A stretch of DNA of 64,000 bases from positions 71,396,120 to 71,460,119 of the forward strand of contig CM043700.1 in assembly GCA_023935145.1 (NCBI GenBank), written 5' to 3'. The notes beneath the pieces were generated by a model, which was given only the letters and a program-made list of their open reading frames with translations, did no database searches and had not been told where the DNA came from. The stretch is from Bretschneidera sinensis (Eukaryota; Streptophyta; Magnoliopsida; Brassicales; Akaniaceae). This document shows positions 49,101 through 57,794 of this stretch, one piece after another (position 1 is the stretch's first letter; each line of letters starts with the position of its first letter). A program made the position numbers and the translations under genes.

Positions 49101-50907
49101 AAAAGAGCACATCTCAGTCATATTCATAAACTCCATTGGCCTATACTAAACTATTTCCCTTTTGCTTCTTTGTTAAATTTGCTTTTTTTCTCATTGGATT
49201 GATTTCTAAGCCAAAAACCTGATAATGTTGAGGTTCAACAATGGACCAACAAACCATGGTGAAGTTTCCTGTTGCCTGTAACGCACACAAAATAAAATAT
49301 TACTGCAAATTTGGGTCTTCCTAAATTAAGTAGCAACAACAGAGTAAAAAAGAGGTTCCCTTCATCCTCCAGAGTTCATTATTCCTCATTGCCTTATTTT
49401 CATGATTGAATGAATGCTTGAGAACCCAACACTACCATGAACCCACCCCTTCTAGGGTTAGGAGGACCCAGACAAAAGAATAAAAAGAAGAGGATAAAAT
49501 TAGAATATTCATCTCATTGGCTACTTCCTAAAATCAGAGCGAGCCTTCTGAAATAAAAATTTTGCATGCAAGCTTTTACTGGCCCTACTTATCATTTTAT
49601 GCAAGAACATTTGTTATACTCAAAGAAACAACATTGCTCAGTGGTTGAGTTTGCTATAACTTCTAGTGAGGGGTCCAGGTTTGAGCCACCACATGGCCTT
49701 TATTTAATTATTTATTTATGCATGAAAAAACATTTGTTATACTCAAATATTTTTGAAAATGGTACTAAAGTTGAGGTCAGAGTGGCATATAAAATTCTAC
49801 AAAATGTGAAGGCACAGTGGAGAAATAACAGTTGAAAGGTGTACCATTCTCTAGGATAATCAAAGCGAGCAATTTTGGAAATGAGCACAGCCAACATTGC
49901 AGCTATCTGTTTTAAATCAGACATGTAAACCACATAAAATTAGCAGGGGAAACTGTTAAATTTAAATATATTACACAAGCATCATAAGGCAAACTCATTA
50001 TCACAAAGAATATTACATTCAATACCACCACAATCTATAATAGATGTAGCGTGTATGTAATGTAATATAATTTGTATCCTTAATACATGGAATAATCATT
50101 ATAGTCAAAGAAAAAATACAGATCAAAAGCCAAAAATAAAGAAGATAACAACACCTGATAGTTCTCTTCTCTCAAGTGAGATAACAATTTTTGTCTCAGA
50201 TGCAATTTCTCCTCGCTGCTTATTCCCCTGATGATAAATTACTACATTACATGTCACCAATAACCAACAATACTAGTCCTTTGCATAACCATATAGTATA
50301 TAGTATTTACCAATCGTAAGAGAAAAACAACTAGAACGAGTTATCTGCATCATAAACTATACGACCATTATTTTAGTAGGAAAATGTAATTTCTAGACAC
50401 AATGTGCAATAATCTAGTAGTAAAATGAGACATTAGTTAGCATTTGAGCTCCAATTCTCTTCACCATAAAGTAACTAGAGTATAAGAATTAAGAACATCT
50501 TACGAGGAATCTCGCCTGATCCTCCAATACCGATTAATACTATTCTTGAAATACACTGAAGCCATCAATCTAACAGCCACATGAGATACCAAATCCTTTG
50601 CAGTAATCACTTCCTGCATTAACACGAAATGAATTTCACTATACAAGCTCTTAAACGAGTGCACATACACACGCACGTAAATTAAGTGGCATTGCAAAAA
50701 GATTGACATCCAAAATCAAACAAAATGAAACCCTAGAATTGGAAGAATCTAGACAAAGTAAAGTACCATTAGGCAAGAGCAGAAACCAGGCCTGCTCTCA
50801 GACTGAGAGAGCGCCGCCTCTGCTGGTTTACGAATGCTCTCATCGCCGCTCATTGAATTGGCAAGCAGCGAGTACATCGCTGGCAAATCAGAAGCTGAAA
50901 GTGCCAT
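28170..50907 (-). CDS. importin-11-like karyopherin (importin-beta family), 23 exons
   Basis: A nuclear transport receptor of the importin-beta superfamily (animal IPO11 relatives); it should carry cargo through nuclear pores under Ran-GTP control. Start [20 protein letters not shown] at 50,907. Exons: 50907-50767, 50613-50504, 50227-50155, 49906-49845, 47049-46908, 46764-46546, 46395-46329, 45698-45299, 42557-42410, 42306-42146, 38761-38662, 38098-38024, 37892-37758, 36924-36835, 36106-35924, 35838-35734, 35512-35354, 30508-30464, 30349-30128, 28850-28744, 28659-28603, 28496-28424, 28331-28170. All introns are GT-AG; the sum is 3,036 nt (1,011 residues), the expected family length, with no internal stop. 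The N-terminal 100 residues are the Ran-binding importin-beta N-domain and the rest is HEAT repeats. Ends QALKMP. Introns 4, 8, 10 and 17 are swollen by transposons but no exon is hit. Gene identity is by family recall, not by a search. Confidence 0.93.
29178..29330 (-). mobile_element. LINE 3'-end fragment, intron 19
   Basis: GCACCAAGGGGGTGCAACCC (29,197-29,216) in minus orientation is the 3' tail word of the local L1-like LINEs (compare 38,921 and 41,440). No coding part is left. Confidence 0.55.
32100..33110 (+). pseudogene. copia D gag, zinc knuckle and protease remnant
   Basis: The frame 32,108-32,464 holds the UBN2-type gag core ([38 protein letters not shown]). One stop later the same frame gives a knuckle-like [18 protein letters not shown] (near 32,490), and the frame continues to 32,824. 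The protease active site follows as [12 protein letters not shown] (about 32,826), then [14 protein letters not shown] and [13 protein letters not shown], the segment normally leading into integrase. That integrase is gone; the sequence jumps to pre-RT material near 33,200. Confidence 0.82.
33200..34710 (+). pseudogene. copia D reverse transcriptase and RNase H remnant
   Basis: [21 protein letters not shown] (33,410 on), [40 protein letters not shown] and [21 protein letters not shown] give the first half of RT (frame 33,377-33,868). The catalytic YVDDIV is just past a deletion at about 33,890. [17 protein letters not shown] piece follows at 33,975. RNase H retains [32 protein letters not shown] and [18 protein letters not shown] (34,420-34,698). 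Several shifts and stops make it non-functional. Confidence 0.88.
36385..36580 (+). mobile_element. LINE 3'-end fragment, intron 14
   Basis: Plus-strand tail ending in GCCCCTTTGGTGCCTTTGCA (about 36,546-36,565), the same 3' word as in the other LINE copies. No frame remains. Confidence 0.45.
37500..37650 (-). mobile_element. LINE 3'-end fragment, intron 13
   Basis: GGCACCAAGGGGGTTCCACC (37,512-37,531) followed by AAAACTATCAAGATAGTATG, in minus orientation, matches the LINE tails at 38,921 and 44,400. Confidence 0.55.
38891..40428 (-). mobile_element. 5'-truncated L1-like LINE, intron 10
   Basis: Same orientation as the gene. Its poly(A) tail is the T-run at 38,886-38,897 of the plus strand. 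It is flanked by a 12-bp direct repeat GATTGGAATTTT (38,879-38,890 and 40,429-40,440), as target-primed insertion leaves. Only the last 1.5 kb (RT C-terminus and zinc-binding domain) is present. Confidence 0.88.
39089..40404 (-). pseudogene. LINE reverse transcriptase C-terminus and zf-RVT domain
   Basis: Minus strand. The frame 40,366-39,788 (192 codons) reads [28 protein letters not shown] and [20 protein letters not shown], then [13 protein letters not shown]: the thumb and connection of plant L1 RTs. A shifted frame (39,749-39,375) has the region before the zinc finger. The frame 39,331-39,089 holds [18 protein letters not shown] and WWLVWRERN, the zf-RVT module. Two frameshifts; the catalytic RT core is absent because of the 5' truncation. 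Confidence 0.88.
40516..40800. repeat. left copy of a 285-bp direct repeat flanking a LINE
   Basis: Starts ATGTTTTGGA and ends AAAGTATGTC. About 85-88% alike with 41,484-41,771 by eye, including ATCCTACATCAATTTGATAT and CAGCAACTTTTAAC. It is not coding. Confidence 0.88.
40801..41483 (+). mobile_element. 5'-truncated L1-like LINE between long direct repeats, intron 10
   Basis: Plus-strand LINE remnant, antisense to the gene. It shows [18 protein letters not shown] and [13 protein letters not shown] (zf-RVT end), the 3' word CACCCTCTTGGTGCTTTG and a short A tail ending exactly where the right direct repeat begins. The left limit is exactly where the left repeat ends. Multiple stops. Confidence 0.82.
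41484..41771. repeat. right copy of the 285-bp direct repeat
   Basis: Begins ATGTTTTGGA directly after the LINE A tail and ends AGAAGTATGTC. See the left copy at 40,516-40,800. Confidence 0.88.
43095..43190 (-). mobile_element. LINE 3'-end fragment, intron 8
   Basis: T-rich start, then GACACCAAGGGGATACAGCC (43,131-43,150), the common LINE 3' word in minus orientation. Confidence 0.5.
43278..44046. mobile_element. TIR element without transposase, intron 8
   Basis: The left end GTGCGTTTGGTTCGGCTAAA with CAATTCCAAT words is mirrored at the right end by AATTCCACTCCAACTC and GAGAGCCAAAAAGGCC. The core is very AT-rich (43,490-43,790). The GCGTTTGGTT-type end is common in plant hAT or Harbinger MITEs; the class is uncertain and no target duplication was settled. 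Confidence 0.5.
44218..44880 (-). mobile_element. two LINE 3' fragments in series, intron 8
   Basis: One tail at 44,218-44,350 (CACCAAAAGGGTCCCAACCC) lies beside a second, longer one at about 44,370-44,880. The longer piece encodes [16 protein letters not shown] on the minus strand near 44,720-44,770, the zf-RVT module, with frameshifts. Confidence 0.7.
47607..47907. mobile_element. Stowaway-like MITE, intron 4
   Basis: Left end ACTCCCTTCGTCCCATAATA and right end TATTATGGGACGGAGGGAGT are inverted repeats of the Tc1/mariner Stowaway type; about 300 bp, no coding. A TA follows the right end; the left TA is separated by two bases, so the duplication is not clean. Confidence 0.88.
47911..48105 (-). 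mobile_element. probable LINE 3'-end fragment, intron 4
   Basis: AACACCAAGCGGGTTTCTAT followed by ATAACTATCTACACAATACT resembles the minus-strand LINE tails elsewhere in the gene. It directly follows the MITE and precedes the eS6 pseudogene. Confidence 0.4.
48110..49104 (+). pseudogene. processed pseudogene of 40S ribosomal protein eS6 (RPS6)
   Basis: The coding part starts MKFNIANP at 48,207, and stretches such as [59 protein letters not shown] and [12 protein letters not shown], then [12 protein letters not shown], follow in order to a stop at 48,935. That is 729 nt against about 750 in the functional gene. Introns are absent and a 15-base A run ends it at 49,090-49,104, so it is a retrocopy, probably made by LINE machinery. 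Frameshifts fall near 48,245 and 48,310, and there are stops and changed key residues. It lies antisense in intron 4 of the importin gene. No target duplication found. Confidence 0.9.
49625..49728 (+). mobile_element. tRNA-derived SINE, intron 4
   Basis: A 104-bp insertion bounded by perfect 19-bp direct repeats AACATTTGTTATACTCAAA (49,606-49,624 and 49,729-49,747). It contains a pol III A-box-like GCTCAGTGGTTGAGTTTG and a B-box-like GGTTTGAGCC 30 bp further on, then an A/T-rich tail. The structure is that of a plant tRNA-related SINE. Family not named. Confidence 0.85.
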
Positions 50908-50919
50908 AGCTATCTTTAT

Positions 50920-50968
<49 letters not shown>

Positions 50969-51250
50969 TCTCTACCTGTAACTGAATGTCAACAAAATGG
51001 AACCGAGTTTGATGAGTTGGATCGGTAAATCGTTAACCTAATTGATGTAGTGACGGTTTACATGAATCTCGAGGTTTGTTGATTGATAGTTGTGGTGATA
51101 ATTATTGGATTTCTGCTTCAGGTGGAGAAAGCGGAAGTGAGGAGAGCGATTGGGAAGACGGTCATCCTTGGGGTTTGGCCTTTTTTTATTATGTGCTGCG
51201 GCACCTCTTACTAGTAAGGAAAGCCTTGATTGAGATTTATAGCATGTGAA
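50908..51250 (-). promoter_or_regulatory. 5' UTR and presumed promoter of the importin-11-like gene
   Basis: Upstream of the ATG at 50,907 a (CT)n/(GA)n microsatellite occupies about 50,926-50,966, so the 5' UTR is GA-rich on the gene strand. An upstream in-frame ATG (50,964) would add 19 residues, mostly the ERERER translation of the repeat; I reject it because MALSASDL is the conserved start. No clear TATA box. Confidence 0.5.
50926..50966. repeat. (CT)n microsatellite in the 5' UTR
   Basis: About 40 bp of CT dinucleotide with one CACT interruption, 20 bp upstream of the start codon. GA/CT tracts are frequent in plant 5' UTRs. Confidence 0.9.
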
Positions 51251-52112
51251 AATGTTTAGCTACTCTACAGTGTCTCTCCACTGAGAGTAAATTCCATTTT
51301 TTTTGTACGTGGAAGATTCCACCCATACTATTTAAGATTTTTTACTTATAATTAATCCCAATTGAGTCCTTCAAAAGTTGTGTAAATTCGTTCAGACTGA
51401 AAGAGTTTTTACTAAACTGAAGTTTTTAAGTCAAATCCGATATATTGCTATTTATCATAAATCCCTGAACACAATAAAGTTAAAACCTCCAAATTTCGTC
51501 TACAACAATCAACCGAGGGGATATTCACGCCACCAACTAATGCCTCGTAATTTTTCTTCTTTCGATTTTCCATTAATACTATTGCTATTCATCTAAATTC
51601 CAAACTGTTATTATAGAAAGTCTACAAACTTTTGTACATTTGGGACATAATTAAATTCACAAAAAAAGTTATTTAAATATCAAAATTATGTTTAAAAAAC
51701 ATATGTAATCACATGAAGGATTCAGTATAAATGAATTTATAATATAAAATATCTAATTAGAACGAATCAAAATTTGAAAACGTTAGTGTGATGAAATTTA
51801 CTCCTCTTTTTAAACAAGTGAAATTAGAACTTAATTGCTTTATTAAACCTCAGTCATATTGATAAGGAGAATATAACTCTATCTATTTTTGCACTTTTTT
51901 TTTTCAAAAAAGATAATTTCACCTCAATTAAGTTTTAGGTACGCTACACTTACTCAAATATTGTTTGAACACCTACATAAATCCTTTTTTATCTTATTCG
52001 TAGTTTAATTTCTCATTACAAATACCCCATTGTAATTAATACTCTGTCACTGTTAAAATATAGATCAAAAAGCATGTGTCTTCAATAAATTTTTTAAAAC
52101 CCCAAATTGCCC

Positions 52113-52145
<33 letters not shown>

Positions 52146-53225
52146 AATATTTATCTCTTTTCACTTCCTTTCCCTCTGTTTCATTCTCTATTATCAGTTA
52201 TTGAATCATAAGTAAGTTCATAATTGCTAAATATCTCATACTTTATAGGTCATGTTGGTTAGAAGTGGTTGATTTTTAAATTTTTACTTATAATCGATTA
52301 AACTAATTTTTTATTGTTTGGTTGCAAATTGATTGGTGTAAATTCAAAATTGTCTCGAACTATTATCCACGTTTGGTAACAAAAATTGATTTATAACTGC
52401 ATTTGAATTTTAAACATGATTAATATGAATTTATTTACAGCATTAAATCTCGTAAATAATTAAAATTCATAGACAAATTATTTTACATATTTCATAGATT
52501 ATAAAATCCATACAAATATAACACATATCATAGATAATTAAATGTCCATAACCATGAAAAGTGAAGTAAACTGAATAATTTTTTTTGGTATAATTGGAAA
52601 CATCTTGATCATTGACAGGAGTAGTAAAATTATTTGTTCTTTAGTTGAACCTCATCAATTAGTAGTCTTGCTCTCTTTATGATTGTTAATATGGATGAAC
52701 ATTTAGAAGTGAAACTTGACAAAAATTTCACCCAAAAAATACATATATATGAACTAAAGAAAAAACAATAACTTGTCGAGAGTTCTCAACTTCAACATTT
52801 GGTCAGCTAGAGAAAGCGTGACAAAGATCTAGAAAGAGAAAAGAAGACGATAAAGAGAGGGATTGTAGTCAAAGAGTAAGATTTGGGGATTTCTGTTAAT
52901 AGTATCCCCCTCTCCCTCTCCCTCTCTTAACCTTTCCAATCACCCTCTCCTCTTTTTTCCTCATTTTTAATTCTTTATCATCTTTCCTTCTTCCCTTTTT
53001 TTCCTTATTCTCTCTACACTCTCATTAATGTTACTCATTTTCCGTCAGTCTTTATCACTGCAACTCTTCATCTCCAGTTGTCCCTCTCCCAAGCTTCTCT
53101 CTCTTTATGTTCTTGCTTTATCTCTCCACAAAATATCCCTCAAAAGGTCTAACTCCTCCACAACAACACCCACTATTTTACTAACTCAATATCTTGTGAT
53201 TTCTTTCTCAACCTAGTAGTCTATT
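51251..53225. other. AT-rich intergenic stretch, no gene seen
   Basis: No frame resembles a protein. An (AT)n run lies at 52,112-52,136 and a CCCTCT-rich pyrimidine tract at 52,905-52,930. Confidence 0.6.
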
Positions 53226-54845
53226 TGTAGACACCATATTTCGTTCCAACAACTAAAATGGGTCACTTGTGGACCCAATGATGAAACTACGGTCCAAAAA
53301 TGCTAAATTGTAATGAATGATTGAATCGAATTTTGACGTTGTAAGAAAACTAGGTTACAAAAACCAAATATAGGATTAAGAGGTACTGATTCCTAAAAAA
53401 AAACGAATAGTTTGGGCTCGTGAATAGTATCAATCGGTCTATGAACAGTGTCAATCAGGACTATTCACCTACTGATCGATAGTCCATTATAGATGCACTA
53501 GTTTCAACTAGAAACTGTTTTTTCGCGATTTTGTCTTCAAAAATCACCATTTCAGCTCTTAAAAAAACATCATTTTGACCTCCTATGGCCGTCTAAAGGC
53601 TACAAACACTCTCCACATTCCATTTTGTCCCCTCTTAAGCTTATATAAATCCCTACTATTCCACTATTCCAAGACACCTCTCAACCTCCTAAGCTTCTAC
53701 CAATTTTTTCTAACTAATATATAGTCTATATTTTGGGCATTTGGGTTTTAGTTTATTTGTAATAGGTTGGGAATAAACATAAACTTTCAAAATCACTAGC
53801 TAAAAATCACTTCTTTGTTGTAATCCAAGTTCTACACCACTTTAACTCTATGTTCTCCACTCATTACCTCCAAGAAACAAAAATATCTTTAAGGGCATCC
53901 ACACTTCCTAAAAGGTTGGTGTGTTCTTCCTATCTTATTTTTAATATCATTGCATGATAAGACGATTTTAGTTCTTGTGATATCCCTTTAATTTGTTAAG
54001 ATCAATTTTGTGTGCTTGTTTTGATTCAGTTCCTTCCTTCGTTTCCATTTAAAATGGCTATTGGTTTCTTGATGTTGCTTCTTAAACCTCCTTGATTCCT
54101 ACAATCAAGGAAGCACAATTTTGTATGCCATGTAATTCTAATATATACGTCATTTAGTTAAAAGGTCAATTTTATATTTTTTACATCATTTCACATGCTA
54201 TCTAGTTCTAATTTCTTTTTATATTTTTCAAATATTGTATGCTAATGTACTTTTTTCTTTATTTTGTCTTATTTTGTTACTTCTTAAGGATTTTTTTTAC
54301 ATGTCTTACCTATTTTAAGCGCTTATTTTTGCATTGTTTATTTCTTAAATTATTGTAATGCCAAACATTTGATTGGAGAACCAAATCTCCCTTAGAAGGA
54401 CAAAGCTGTTCAACAAATCATGTTGGGCTTAATACTCTTCCAAGTATACATGTTCTCCTTCCATTTGTGATGTTTGCTTAATAGTTTTATGTGATAAAAT
54501 TGTTTTGCTTGTGAAAGAATGTTAGTGTGTATTAGGATTAATTTTAGTTAATTTTTAAATAAATTCTCAAGAACACTTGGCTTTTACTTAGGAAAAAGGA
54601 AAAGCTATAATTTTTTCCTCTTTCGCACCCCAAATCTCCCTTACCCATAATCTTTCGTAAGACCGATGAAAAAAGACTTTAACCCCTTTCAAGGTCAAAC
54701 GGTGACTCCTTACCAGTCGTCCTTGCTTTGTGCTTGGATGACAAAAAGAGCCCAATGCAAAAAATGTGCCTAGACCTAAAAGAGCTTCTTTGTGGTAGCC
54801 CCCTCACTAATTGACAAAGGGAGGTGAATTGCGCGATACCTATGA
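53226..54845 (+). repeat. Tat/Ogre-type Ty3 LTR
   Basis: Starts TGTAGACACCATATTTCG and is followed within a few bases by a tRNA-Arg-like primer site. It contains the CCAAATCTCCCTTAGAAGG and GCGCGATACC words common near the ends of such LTRs. No second LTR in the window, so it is a solo or truncated copy. The right edge is approximate. Confidence 0.68.
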
Positions 54846-54846
54846 C

Positions 54847-54866
54847 TGGCGACTCCACTAGGGAGA
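54847..54866 (+). other. primer binding site, tRNA-Arg type
   Basis: TGGCGACTCCACTAGGGAGA is the leader sequence of Tat/Ogre Ty3 elements, normally TGGCGACTCCACTGGGGA; one base differs. Confidence 0.78.
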
Positions 54867-56249
54867 TTGAACTTTATAATGTTCTTGGAAATTTATTTAG
54901 ATATTAACTTTAATTTAATCTTATTACACAAACACAAAGCACTTGTCCTTGCTCATGATAAAGTAGGATGGGAGCCTGATATTCCTTGGTATTTCGGTGT
55001 AACTCTTATCTGCTTATGTCAATTCTTGGTGTGCGAGACCTTATTTAGTTAGGCCCAAAAACCAAAATTTAGATAGTCCACGCTTCTTAATGGACCTGAA
55101 ATTAGCCCAATGAGTATTTTCTTTAGTTAAATACCCTTTGATTGACATCAACATCATGGTCCACATTAGAAAGGCTAAAAGTGATGGGTCCTTATCCAAA
55201 AGACTATTTTAAGCAAATTCAATTAAATACGATCAAATTCCCCTAAGAATCAAGTGGAAACGATTTATTTTCAAAGGGATCAAATTTGATTTTATTTAAT
55301 CAATCACTTTGGGCCCAATTCTTCTCTTGAAGTGACCAAGAAATTGATATGAACCCAATACTATTTAACTTAAGGAAAGTTCTTCTTGGATTAATGATAG
55401 GGTTAAGAAAATTTCAAATTTGAAAATTTTGGTTTTGGTCTAATTAAATAAAGTCTCTATAACACTTTTTAGGCCATACTACGTGGACTTTGACACATTT
55501 GATGGGCCTTTGGGATTGAAATTTTCTTAACATTTTCATACAAAAGGCCCAAACCCCACGAATAAGGTCAAAGTAATACTTAGAATAGGGTTCAGCGTGG
55601 CAAAAACATAAAACGAGGTACTTTGAGCATGAACTTAATTTGGGATTTCTATTTTTCAACACTCAAATTCTTATATTGATTAGAAAATTGATGTTATATA
55701 GTTGCAACATGACAAGGACAAGAAAAGTGAAAAGGGCAAGGGGATAGTAGACACTGATTTGGCTCCTAACACTAACTTGGTTCCTACACTAAGGAGAAAT
55801 GCATGGATCAGAAACTTTTTTACTTAACTCTAGCTTAGATTGAAATAGTTAGGTTAGTTACAAATCTCTTACAAGTTAGTTAGTATTGTCAAAGTTGTTA
55901 AGCTAGCTATAACTATATAACTAACTATTCAACAAGAACCTTCTAGTATAAGTACCTTGTACAAGATCTTGAGAGGACATTGAATAAGAATTTCCTTGAG
56001 GCATTTCACATGAAATCTTTTGGAGCTATCCACTTACTCGAAACAGTGACCTTTCTTTCTTTACTTTCTTTTTCTTCCTTTATTTCCTCCATTTTCCATC
56101 ATAACATTGGTGTTTTTGTTCTTATAAACCACCACTCCTTCTTCTCTTCTTATTTTTCTAGTTACAAACCAGTACTCACAAATGGCAGAAAGAACATGAA
56201 ATTACAACAAGATGGATGAAGACTTTCCAAAGCAAGCTAGACAATCTAC
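54867..56249 (+). mobile_element. Tat/Ogre leader remnant and boundary region
   Basis: ATTTATTTAGATATTAACTT and ACACAAACACAAAGCAC just after the primer site fit the Tat/Ogre leader. Beyond about 55,690 the sequence changes. Bases 55,845-56,180 may hold the LTR of the Reina-like element (TATAAGTACCTTGTACAAG), but I could not fix its edges. No gene. Confidence 0.42.
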
Positions 56250-56319
56250 AGTAGTTTCAGACTTCACAACATTAATAAATATTTGAGTTGAGAAAGAATT
56301 CAAAAATTCAGTTTGCGGA

Positions 56320-57000
56320 TCTACACCAAACCTTGAAAACATTCATAGCTTCCATGGAACAGAAACTGGACAACCAGTGCCAGGACAACCATCATGCGTA
56401 CTCACAGTTTAGATAAGAAACTGGTGCCCTTATCCGTAATCAAGAAGGTACTTCTTCTACTTTACCTTCTCGGAATTTCATATTAGAATTCCCAAGATTT
56501 GATGGCTCAGAGGTAGAAGGTTGGGTCTTTAAGGCATAATGGTTTTTTTACTACCGTAGCACACCTTTAGAATAAAGGATCATTATATTTTCATTCTATA
56601 TAGAAGGCCTTGCATTGTCTTGGTTTCAGTGGGTACACAAAGGAAGACTTATTCATTCTTGGTTAACCTTTCTTGAAGCACTCAGATTGAGGTTTGGCCT
56701 AGCAACATATGAGGATCCTCAAGGCACCCTAGCCAAACTACAACAGACCACCATTGTTGTTGACTGCCAAGCATAGTAGCAACAAGAGTTCAAGGATTAT
56801 CTAATTCTTTCCTTTTGAATCTTTTATTTTAGGCTTGAAACCAGAATTGAAAAGAGAATTGTTACTTCTCCAACCCTCTTTTGAGATACAAGCAATTGAA
56901 ATAGAAAAGTTATAAGAAAGCAAGTATAATGACATCAAGCAAGCCCTCAGGCCTTCATGGTACACAATTCTTACATCCAGCATCACTCTAAGTACATTTA
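56320..57000 (+). pseudogene. Reina-like gag
   Basis: Reads NFILEFPRFDGSEVEGWVFKA, then after a stop YIEGLALSWFQWVHKGRL, LTFLEALRLRFGLATYEDPQ and GTLAKLQQTTIVVD. These are the successive blocks of a Ty3 gag core. More than four stops break it between 56,540 and 56,930. Confidence 0.8.
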
Positions 57001-57119
57001 AGAACCCTTCTTTTTCTTTCCCTAAACAACATCCAAATTCTGTAACCACCACAAAACCAATACCACTAAGAACTGTTCCTAACCAATAACACTCATGATT
57101 TCCCATAAAGAAACTAAGT

Positions 57120-57780
57120 CCTGTTGAAATTAATAGTAGAAGGGAGAAAGGCCTTTGTTATATTTGTGATGAGAAATACCATCCAGGTTATAAGTGCAAG
57201 AGTAAATTCTTGACCTTAATAGGTGATCAAGATGATGAAATATGGCATGATAGTATAGAGCACACTACACCTTAGTGTACAGAAAATGATTCTCAATTGC
57301 TTTTAGAAATTAGCTTGAATGCTCTAGCTGGCCAACTCAGTCCTAGAACACTTAGGTTGACTGGACACCATGGTGTTTTTACATTGCAAATTCTAATAGA
57401 TAGTGGTAGCATATATAACTTCATACAAGAAGAACTAAAACTGAGATTGGGGTTGCCTATTTTTCCATCAAGACTATTCAAGGTCTATGTGGGGAATGGA
57501 GACTATTTGTGCTATAACAAAATTTGCTCCTCAGTCTCTTTAACCTTGCAACTCCATGACTTTGTCATTGATCTATTTGTACTTCCGATTTAAGTGGAAG
57601 ATATAGTGCTTGGTATCTAGTGGTTAGAACAGTTAGGCCCTATTCTTACTATCCACAAAGATCTCACAATGCAGTTTCATTGGCATGGGCACACAATGCA
57701 TCTCTAAGGAGAATCTTGCCTTCATCCACACCCTATTCTTCTCAAACAATTACAAAAACTAGTTGTCTATGATGGCGTAG
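57120..57780 (+). pseudogene. Reina-like zinc knuckle and protease
   Basis: GLCYICDEKYHPGYKCK (57,152 on) is a gag zinc knuckle. LQILIDSGSIYNFIQEELKLRLGL (57,390 on) is the aspartic protease active site (DSG with the S/T-HNFI block). FVIDLFVLPI and, past a stop, VEDIVLGIWWLEQLGPI-like sequence (one stop inside) end the domain. Confidence 0.82.
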
Positions 57781-57794
57781 TTTCTTACTTCCAT

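Noticed and set aside
49640..49700. Possible tRNA gene
   Set aside because: Only box-like motifs are present; no cloverleaf arms can be paired, and perfect flanking duplications show it is a SINE.
50905..50964. Upstream in-frame ATG giving an RERERERER N-terminal extension of the importin
   Set aside because: The extension is a translated (GA)n microsatellite; the conserved protein start is MALSASDL at 50,907.
52990..53216. 62-codon plus-strand frame near a pyrimidine-rich tract
   Set aside because: Simple composition (S, L, T rich) and no conserved motif; chance frame in AT/CT-rich DNA.
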